45,113 nucleotides of DNA from a virus, in IMG/VR virus record IMGVR_UViG_3300045136_000520, positions 1 to 45,113 of that record. The stretch is one strand, 5' to 3'. Below the pieces are notes generated by a model. That model searched no databases. It had not been told where the DNA came from and worked only from the letters and a program-made list of their open reading frames with translations. Each line of letters starts with the position of its first letter. The first letter of the stretch is position 1. This document shows, piece by piece, positions 40,108 to 45,113 of this stretch. The translations under genes were made by a program, and so were the position numbers.

Positions 40108-40926
40108 TCACTTGAAAAGATTTGGTTTCTCCTCTTTTTCTACTTTCTCTACGTGCTCGCTTGGCTCAACCTGCTGGGGTTGCGCCTCTTCCTGTGCTGT
40201 TTTCTGTTCCTGTTCCGGCTCAACCTCAACCACCAGCTCTGGAGCTTCTTCCACCTCAATTGCCCTCGCCAGAGCATCTTTCGCCAAAGCCAGCGGAAGT
40301 CGCCTGAGTGCTCGCTTTACTACAGTCTTGAGCGCGGCCTGCGAATAGAACTGCGTCCACAATGGGGAGTTGGGCTGCTTGGAGACGGCCCGAATTCTGT
40401 CAATTTCTGCCCTGCTCATGATCTCATGGATAAAGCCCCCCTCCTTCATCCTAATTACACAATATGCAGCAACGATTTTTTCGTCTCCCCGATCAGCGGA
40501 AAGTGATGGTTCGTGCGTTATGTTTTCCTCCGTCCCAAACGTCACCTTGAGGGAGTCTCCCTCGTACACAACGTGGGCACTCACCGATTCGACCAACCCA
40601 GTCTTGTAGGCCAGGTAAATAAGCCCGTGCACACCAACCTGAAGCTGCGCCTCATAGGTTTGTTTCTGGCTGTTCTTGAAAGGGATGAGGTACGCGTGGG
40701 CCATCGGCCCGACCCCCAGTTCAATCCCCAGCGAGGCAACTGCCTTCAGCGCATTTGCGATTGAATGTCCGGTGCACAGTGCCAGCTGCGGGTTCTGCTG
40801 GACCGCAAGGTTGAATGCCCCGAGCAGCGAGTCTACGTTGTACCCAGCCGGTGCGTACCTCTGGATTTTTGACCTTTCGGCAAGTACGTACGTTACAACA
40901 CTTTGGCTAGGTGTTTTCCCGGGCAT
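40108..40926 (-). CDS. recT: RecT-family single-strand annealing protein (272 aa)
   Basis: Anneals complementary single strands in phage recombination. The pattern GYNVDSLLGAFNLAVQQNPQL, SIANALKAVASLGIELG, AYLIPF and QLQVGVHGLIYLAYKTG is characteristic of RecT. The last 60 residues are acidic and disordered. AAAGGAGGGG sits 3 nt before the ATG at 40926. It follows the exonuclease gene by 10 bp; the two act together on double-strand ends. Confidence 0.92.
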   Translation of the reverse strand: MPGKTPSQSVVTYVLAERSKIQRYAPAGYNVDSLLGAFNLAVQQNPQLALCTGHSIANALKAVASLGIELGVGPMAHAYLIPFKNSQKQTYEAQLQVGVHGLIYLAYKTGLVESVSAHVVYEGDSLKVTFGTEENITHEPSLSADRGDEKIVAAYCVIRMKEGGFIHEIMSRAEIDRIRAVSKQPNSPLWTQFYSQAALKTVVKRALRRLPLALAKDALARAIEVEEAPELVVEVEPEQEQKTAQEEAQPQQVEPSEHVEKVEKEEKPNLFK

Positions 40927-40936
40927 TTCCCCTCCT

Positions 40937-41893
40937 TTACTTTGGACCAAGGAACCTGCGGGTCCCTGGCTTAATTTCCGTGTAGCGCGAAATTAATTCA
41001 TCGGGCGGATTGAGAGCCCGCGCTACCCGCTCCCAGTCCACCCTCAGTTGTTCCTTTGTGTTCTTCCATGTGATGGTGCCTAGGCTTGACCTAAGCACCT
41101 CCGCCGTCCCCATGCGCTCCATAATCCGCGCCTTGAGGGTAGCCACCTCCTCTTCTGCCGCTTTGAGCTTCTCCTGCGCATCAATTAGCTTCCGTATTAG
41201 CTCCTCATCCTCCTCATTGGCCTCGCGTATCGTCCCTGCCTCCGCAAGCCTGTACTTTTCCTGTGCGAGTGCAAGCGCCTCTTGCCCGAAAGCCTCCGGT
41301 GGAATTCCCGCTTCCACCAGCTTCCAGAATGCCAGTGCCTCCTCTGCGCATTTCTCCCCAAGTTCAAGCAGGTGAGCGTCAACAGGGATGGTATAAAGCT
41401 CAACCGTTCCAAGACCGAAGAGAACTGGGAGCTCAACTCGTTCTGGCGAGAATCCGTTCTTCCGCAGGCAGTGCACTTGAGCCGCCACCTGGACCAAGTA
41501 GTATGGGGGAATCTGGTCTGTCCCAGGTTCCCCCCAGCCCCTTGCACCCCTTTCCGCTGTCTTGCACTCAATGAGAATCTTCCCGTCATCCCCGATTGCG
41601 TCCGGTGTCGCGGCCAACTTGTGCTCCTCGTCCACGAAAAGGATAAACTGCGTTCTCCTGTACGCCCTATGTGGCCTATTATCTTGCCACCATTGGAGGA
41701 GCTCGTCTTCAAGCCTCTGTCCGACCCGCATGCGTAGAGACTCTGTTTGCTCCTCTATTCCGCTCTTGATCGCCCAGAGTTTGTACCGCGAAAGCCACGG
41801 ATTGATCCCCATGGCCGCGCTTACCTCTGAAGCGCCTATGAACTCCCCTCGCTTGTCAAGCCATTCTGCCCTCGACCTGCAGTGGATTATCAT
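40937..41893 (-). CDS. YqaJ-type recombination exonuclease (318 aa)
   Basis: Lambda-exonuclease-like enzyme that resects DNA to make the single strands RecT uses. The N-terminal GEFIGASEVSAAMGINPW signature of the YqaJ family is followed by E62, D98 (TPDAIG), E109 and K111 (ILIECKT) and a later Gln in VAAQVHC, the PD-(D/E)XK catalytic set. A coiled coil (about 235-270) precedes the end. Start overlaps the previous stop by 4 bp. Confidence 0.92.
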   Translation of the reverse strand: MIIHCRSRAEWLDKRGEFIGASEVSAAMGINPWLSRYKLWAIKSGIEEQTESLRMRVGQRLEDELLQWWQDNRPHRAYRRTQFILFVDEEHKLAATPDAIGDDGKILIECKTAERGARGWGEPGTDQIPPYYLVQVAAQVHCLRKNGFSPERVELPVLFGLGTVELYTIPVDAHLLELGEKCAEEALAFWKLVEAGIPPEAFGQEALALAQEKYRLAEAGTIREANEEDEELIRKLIDAQEKLKAAEEEVATLKARIMERMGTAEVLRSSLGTITWKNTKEQLRVDWERVARALNPPDELISRYTEIKPGTRRFLGPK

Positions 41894-42195
41894 AGGTCGC
41901 TCCCGTCGCCATTTTGGTAAGTTCGGAAGACGTAGCGGTTAAGTGCCAAATCCGCTCCGACCTCGACCAACCGCCCTTTCCATTCTCCGCGGCAGACGTA
42001 ATAGGTTCTTTCCCCTTCGTCCGACGCCTCAATGAGTTTTACCGGCTCGGCCAAGCCCAGGTGCTTTTTAAAGACATGGATTCCTACCATCACATTGCCA
42101 GAGTCGACAACCTCATCTAGGATTGCCTTTGCCTGGCCACGTGAGAGTCCTAATGTTCCTGTAAGTGTTTGGTAGGTCAGCCTTTGCCATTCCAT
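41890..42195 (-). CDS. Hypothetical protein (101 aa)
   Basis: The start at 42195 follows AAAGGAGACAATT, in a purine leader like that of the start-associated element but without its hairpin. An N-terminal helical half (TYQTLTGTLGLSRGQAKAILDEVVDS) resembles a helix-turn-helix, and a beta-rich half follows. Directly before the exonuclease gene, so perhaps a recombination accessory. Not recognised. Confidence 0.6.
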   Translation of the reverse strand: MEWQRLTYQTLTGTLGLSRGQAKAILDEVVDSGNVMVGIHVFKKHLGLAEPVKLIEASDEGERTYYVCRGEWKGRLVEVGADLALNRYVFRTYQNGDGSDL

Positions 42196-42244
42196 AATTG
42201 TCTCCTTTCTTCCCCTATCTCCTTTCAGCACTTAATTTAATCCC

Positions 42245-42586
42245 TTAAACGAATTTTGTCAATGGGTACGAAGTCCCCCCAGCACCAACGTACAGCCACT
42301 CCCCGTCGCTTCTGAGCTCGGGGAGCAGCCACGTGCCCTTCGTTTTGGCCACAGCGTACTGTGCTGCCACAAAAAGCGCAACCGCTGGGACTTGCGCGGA
42401 AAACCTTCCTGGGAAGTTAATTCTGCTTTTTAGGATGACCCCGTCATCCCCGAACGCAAGAGCGATTCTCTGGCCATCAACCTGCAGTTCCAGCTCCTTG
42501 GCACCGTGCTCCGCAACCAGCTTCCTTGCTGCGTGCACAAGTTCATCCCCTAAGACCACCGCTATCGTCCTTTCTTTTCTTTGCAT
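42245..42586 (-). CDS. Hypothetical protein (113 aa)
   Basis: GGAAGGGAGGATTT precedes the ATG at 42586. Alternating beta strands and helices, Ala/Val-rich; no motif recognised. Its 5' end overlaps the excisionase-like gene by 44 bp. Confidence 0.6.
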   Translation of the reverse strand: MQRKERTIAVVLGDELVHAARKLVAEHGAKELELQVDGQRIALAFGDDGVILKSRINFPGRFSAQVPAVALFVAAQYAVAKTKGTWLLPELRSDGEWLYVGAGGTSYPLTKFV

Positions 42587-42743
42587 AAATCCTCCCTTCC
42601 AAGAGTGCCCTAATAACCTCCGAATCGGAAATAAGGTATCTTCCATGTTGCTTCTTAGCCCTTAGCCACCCCTGCAAAATCCATTCGCGGATTGTTGCAG
42701 GGGTGACTCCAAGGACCGAGGCGAGCTCGCTGGTTGTCAACAT
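42543..42743 (-). CDS. Excisionase/MerR-like helix-turn-helix protein (66 aa)
   Basis: Residues 2-52 form a helix-turn-helix-17 type winged domain: LTTSELASVLGVTPATIREWILQGWL, basic wing KKQHGRYLIS, then a helix. Such proteins are excisionases or small transcription factors. No integrase is present in the window, so a regulatory role is more likely than excision. Weak ribosome site. Confidence 0.75.
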   Translation of the reverse strand: MLTTSELASVLGVTPATIREWILQGWLRAKKQHGRYLISDSEVIRALLEGRIYAKKRKDDSGGLRG

Positions 42744-42757
42744 AGGGTTTCTCAGAA

Positions 42758-43288
42758 TTACCGCACCATGGGCATGATAAGCGCTCGCACCGCACCCTCT
42801 GAAGACTCGAAGGTGAACTGCAGCGGCTTATTAGGCCCGAAGTAATCAACCTGAGCTTTCTTCGCTCCCCTGCCAGCGTCATGCAGGGCTCGAAGCACCT
42901 CTGTGAAGAATCTCAAGAGCTCCAGGTCCAGAAGGAATGTCACCTGGGGAGCGTCCTTGGGGAAAATGTTTTCCCACTTTGGGAAGTTATTCGCTTGGAC
43001 AAGGTCTCCCTCTACCTCCACGAACGGTGGGAACTTCCCAAGATTGTCAAGCCCTTCTGGGTCAACTGCCGCACTCACTTGCACATTTTCACCGTCGTGT
43101 TGCGCTCTTTCCCACACAATCATGATATGCCCCTCAGTCGCGACGGCGCGCTTTGTCTCTCCCGCCTCATCTGCCTGGCAAAGAATCCATTGGTAGCCAA
43201 AGTAGTCAGCCTTTTTTGCTACCTTGGCGAGCGCCTTTGCTACTTGGTTTGGAATTGATACTTTCGTTGTGGTGTTTTCTTTTTCCAT
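42758..43288 (-). CDS. Sliding-clamp-like protein (176 aa)
   Basis: AAAGGAGGTCACA precedes the ATG. The pattern RAVATEGHIMIV, FPKWENIFP, then a strand-helix LDLELLRFFTEVLRAL and the terminal ALIMPMVR echoes domains 2-3 of the DNA polymerase III beta clamp. At 176 residues it is only half of a beta subunit. It may act as a clamp mimic that recruits or blocks host replication proteins. The call rests on pattern only. Confidence 0.5.
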   Translation of the reverse strand: MEKENTTTKVSIPNQVAKALAKVAKKADYFGYQWILCQADEAGETKRAVATEGHIMIVWERAQHDGENVQVSAAVDPEGLDNLGKFPPFVEVEGDLVQANNFPKWENIFPKDAPQVTFLLDLELLRFFTEVLRALHDAGRGAKKAQVDYFGPNKPLQFTFESSEGAVRALIMPMVR

Positions 43289-43301
43289 TGTGACCTCCTT
43301 T

Positions 43302-43592
43302 CTATTGCGTCTTTGAGTAGATTTTTATAAAGCAAAACCTACTCACTGGCCAGCCGTCATCACTCCCAAAGACGGAGGAGACTGCAAGCCACCCGTCCTT
43401 TTGTTCACATCCGATTGGCCCGACCTCAGTAACTGTTGCGTACCGTCCAAGAGCTGCAAAACAGTCCTCCGCAGCCTCGGAAACTGCCGTCCTATCGTCC
43501 TGATAGACAATGATGCTGTCATCACGCGAGGTTCCGTACTCCCTGCCGCGGTTTCGTGAGCCGTGTTCTGTGATTACCAAATATTCAGGCAT
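43302..43592 (-). CDS. Hypothetical protein (96 aa)
   Basis: GGGGGTGGACT precedes the ATG at 43592, which overlaps the end of the upstream gene. Mixed alpha/beta with GREYGTSRDDSIIVY near 16-30. No family recognised. Confidence 0.6.
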   Translation of the reverse strand: MPEYLVITEHGSRNRGREYGTSRDDSIIVYQDDRTAVSEAAEDCFAALGRYATVTEVGPIGCEQKDGWLAVSSVFGSDDGWPVSRFCFIKIYSKTQ

Positions 43593-43833
43593 AGTCCACC
43601 CCCGATTTTTTCAGGCACTCTTTCCACCACTTGCGGAGAGTCTCTGGTACGTTCATTCTTTCCATGGCTTGTCCTACGTGTTGAAGGCCCCTTACTTTTT
43701 CCTCTCTGCTCAGACACCAAGCTGGGTGGTGGTGGAAATAATAGACAATGAGTTCATCTTGCCGAGACTCATAGACCTCAACTGCGTGCGTATTTTCCCA
43801 GTCGCCCCACCACCGGATAAAAATTGGTTTCAT
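43585..43833 (-). CDS. Hypothetical protein (82 aa)
   Basis: GTGGGGAAAAG precedes the ATG at 43833. Trp/His/Glu-rich: an aromatic beta half then a helical half. No family recognised. The ribosome site is separate from the repeat copy at 43880, which instead precedes an 8-codon frame. Confidence 0.6.
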   Translation of the reverse strand: MKPIFIRWWGDWENTHAVEVYESRQDELIVYYFHHHPAWCLSREEKVRGLQHVGQAMERMNVPETLRKWWKECLKKSGVDYA

Positions 43834-43845
43834 CTTTTCCCCACT

Positions 43846-43872
43846 TTACTGCGGATGTACGATATTACCCAT
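43846..43872 (-). other. Micro-ORF behind a start-associated repeat, MGNIVHPQ
   Basis: The repeat copy at 43880-43908 and GAAAGGAGGACGCA lead to an ATG at 43872 that ends after eight codons. The next real gene starts 13 bp later with its own ribosome site. It may be a leader peptide, or what is left of a gene lost by recombination. Confidence 0.5.
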
Positions 43873-43879
43873 TGCGTCC

Positions 43880-43908
43880 TCCTTTCTCCCCGCTTTCCTC
43901 GCTGGGGT
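43880..43908 (-). promoter_or_regulatory. Start-associated repeat, copy 4 (degenerate)
   Basis: 24 of 29 positions match copy 1. The Shine-Dalgarno side (GCGGGGAGAAAGGA) is intact, while the distal arm of the hairpin has changed (CCCCAGCGAGG). This shows which side is constrained. Confidence 0.6.
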
Positions 43909-43914
43909 GGGTGA

Positions 43915-43947
43915 GCGGAGCCGGAGTGACTAAGCCTCTGGCTCCGC
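43915..43947. repeat. 8-bp inverted repeat GCGGAGCC/GGCTCCGC
   Basis: Perfect arms at 43915-43922 and 43940-43947 with a 17-nt loop, between the stop of the 64-aa gene and the repeat copy 4. No T run leftward, so probably an mRNA hairpin, not a terminator. Confidence 0.55.
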
Positions 43948-43956
43948 CGTGTTTTC

Positions 43957-44151
43957 TTACCGTTTTTTCGGCTTTTTTATCAGCGCCTTGACCATCTGCC
44001 CGCAGTCTGGGCACTGGTAGTACCCTTTTAGCCCAGCACCCTTTGGGTAAAAGCCCCAGCGTTCTTTTATCTCTCTCCAACTCCGGAGGCTTTCATCACA
44101 AATGAAGTCTCCCCCAAAAGAGCCGGTGAAGTGCCTTTCCATAAGGTACAT
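43957..44151 (-). CDS. Hypothetical protein with partial zinc knuckle (64 aa)
   Basis: CGGAGGTGAAT precedes ATG 44151 by a good distance; an in-frame GTG at 44157 lies on the ribosome site. One Cys at about 19 and CPDC at about 49-52 give three cysteines; a fourth ligand could be His. Lys/Arg-rich tail. Function unknown. Confidence 0.6.
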   Translation of the reverse strand: MYLMERHFTGSFGGDFICDESLRSWREIKERWGFYPKGAGLKGYYQCPDCGQMVKALIKKPKKR

Positions 44152-44162
44152 ATTCACCTCCG

Positions 44163-44552
44163 TTAAATCTCAATTCCATTCCGAGCGGCAAGCCTTCGAG
44201 CTGTTTCTTCGAAAGCAAACCATGCCAGCAGGTTTTGATTGTTCACCTCCAACGCCAAGGGGTCTTCTGGGTCCCATTTCCCCATGAACAGCTCACCAGG
44301 CCCAACTGCCCCAAATTGGTCCATGTATTCGTAGATGAGCTTGTTAATCTCAGCTTTATGCCTGTTGAAAAATGGCAGGGTGTCCCTATAGTAAATCAGT
44401 TCGCCAACAGCTCCGCTCGCGCATCCTCCTTGTGACAAATCGTAAAGAAAGCCTGCTGCCCCGTTGTCATATTCTCTTCCATATTTGTTTATGATACGCT
44501 GAACTTCCCTTTCCAACCGCGTCTGTGCCCCCATAATTCTTATTTTTTTCAT
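44163..44552 (-). CDS. Conserved phage protein, DUF7222-like (129 aa)
   Basis: AAAAGGAGGTGAAAA precedes the ATG. The pattern GAAGFLYDLSQGGCASG, GELIYYRDTLPFFNRHKAEI is one I know from an uncharacterised phage family (DUF7222-type) of about this length. Helical; role not established. Confidence 0.65.
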   Translation of the reverse strand: MKKIRIMGAQTRLEREVQRIINKYGREYDNGAAGFLYDLSQGGCASGAVGELIYYRDTLPFFNRHKAEINKLIYEYMDQFGAVGPGELFMGKWDPEDPLALEVNNQNLLAWFAFEETARRLAARNGIEI

Positions 44553-44585
44553 TTTTCACCTCCTTTTTATGCGTTCCCCCAACCC

Positions 44586-44978
44586 CTATTCCGTTTTGCT
44601 CTCGGCCATTTTTCGCGTGATGCCGTCCCATAGGCGCGCTTGTTCATCGTCGCCCACGTGGCTGATCCAGTCTTGCAGCGCCTCGGGAAAAGGGCGCTCA
44701 GGGTAGCCCCTTTCTCGCGCTAGCTCCTCCACAAAAGCGCGCTCTGCAGGGGACAGCCAGGAGCTGTGCTCCAACCATAGCCATCCAAGATTCGCCACCA
44801 GCCAGCGCGCCGCATGCGCTGCAGCCGCTTCATGCGCACGTACAGCGATACAATACCGGCCATAATTGTGTCCAGTCATATTATCCCCTGTGAGAAGTTT
44901 CCACCGCTGCGGTCGTGGTGGTACGGCCGCTTCAAGACTGCGAAAGATGCTATCGATGTTAGGCGTTTCTACTTTCAT
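44586..44978 (-). CDS. Hypothetical protein (130 aa)
   Basis: GAAAGGAAGGAAGGA precedes the ATG at 44978, itself behind start-associated copy 5. Helical, Trp- and Ala-rich, acidic C-terminal half with EEQARLWDGI-like character. No family recognised. In the larger circle the gene before it is the 91-aa zinc-ribbon ORFan; in the shorter circle it is the 104-aa ORFan. Confidence 0.65.
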   Translation of the reverse strand: MKVETPNIDSIFRSLEAAVPPRPQRWKLLTGDNMTGHNYGRYCIAVRAHEAAAAHAARWLVANLGWLWLEHSSWLSPAERAFVEELARERGYPERPFPEALQDWISHVGDDEQARLWDGITRKMAESKTE

Positions 44979-44986
44979 TCCTTCCT

Positions 44987-45015
44987 TCCTTTCTCCCCGC
45001 TTTTCCCCGCGGGGT
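44987..45015 (-). promoter_or_regulatory. Start-associated hairpin/SD repeat, copy 5 (= copy 1)
   Basis: Same element as 99-127 by the contig overlap. Beyond 45015 the sequence continues as 1689-1786 instead of 128 onward. Confidence 0.75.
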
Positions 45016-45025
45016 GGGGATTTTC

Positions 45026-45113
45026 TCAGGTATAAATCACTTCCCCTTGGCAATGCAAAAGCTGACCATCAACTACAGTTGCTCCACCATGCGCCCTTGT
45101 GTATTCCATCACA
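45026..45113 (-). CDS. 3' part of the 104-aa ORFan, repeated at contig end
   Basis: Identical to 1699-1786, the last 28 codons and stop of the gene at 1699-2013. It shows the alternative gene order in which that gene directly precedes the 130-aa ORFan. Confidence 0.8.
   Translation of the reverse strand, partial: VMEYTRAHGGATVVDGQLLHCQGEVIYT

Noticed and set aside
42543-42743. Excisionase as evidence of an integrating prophage
   Set aside because: No integrase or attachment-site-like repeat is seen anywhere in the window; this HTH type is equally common among regulators.
1-45113. CRISPR array, tRNA genes, diversity-generating retroelement, insertion sequence
   Set aside because: No regularly spaced repeats with unique spacers, no cloverleaf-like sequences recognised, no reverse transcriptase and no transposase found on either strand.

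Overview
The window is essentially a complete genome of a tailed double-stranded DNA bacteriophage. It has a terminase, portal, scaffold-like protein, HK97-type capsid protein, an adaptor-like connector, a very large beta-rich tail protein and a 1963-residue internal virion type protein. There is no tape-measure, sheath or tail-tube gene, so a short-tailed (podovirus-like) virion is most likely. Strong Shine-Dalgarno sites, ATGA start/stop overlaps and sigma70-like promoters point to a bacterial host, but nothing identifies its genus. I see no DNA polymerase, helicase, RNA polymerase, integrase, tRNA or CRISPR array, so replication must lean on the host. Whether the phage is temperate is open: there are two Xre-type regulators and an excisionase-like protein, but no integrase.

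The contig closes on itself. Bases 1-127 are identical to 44889-45015, and 44987-45113 are identical to 1660-1786. Two circles are therefore implied: about 44,888 bp, and about 43,327 bp lacking the segment 128-1688. The alternative junction lies inside a 29-bp repeat that precedes several leftward genes.

Layout. (1) A leftward operon of small genes runs from 2013 to 1, wraps to 44978 and continues to 38847. It holds ORFans, a sliding-clamp-like protein, an excisionase-like HTH protein, a YqaJ-type exonuclease with a RecT annealing protein, and an Xre regulator at its far end. Several of its genes start behind a conserved hairpin plus Shine-Dalgarno element. (2) 2014-4420 is mostly non-coding control DNA. 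It holds stacked terminators, 15-bp palindromes, two near-consensus promoters and four DnaA-box-like repeats spaced exactly 11 bp, a candidate origin. (3) 4421-7395 is a rightward early operon with a replication-associated protein and an Xre protein. (4) 7408-10337 is an inverted five-gene cassette: exported HExxHxxGxxH protein, metallophosphoesterase, two tandem paralogs and a PD-(D/E)XK nuclease-like protein. (5) 10354-38938 is the rightward late block: packaging, head, lysis (endolysin, membrane proteins and an exported repeat protein), connector and tail, internal virion proteins, and small genes that meet the leftward operon head-on near 38850.

Most worth following up: the start-associated repeat that doubles as a recombination seam, the candidate origin and its palindromes, and the tandem duplication at 8744-9966 with a readable scar.
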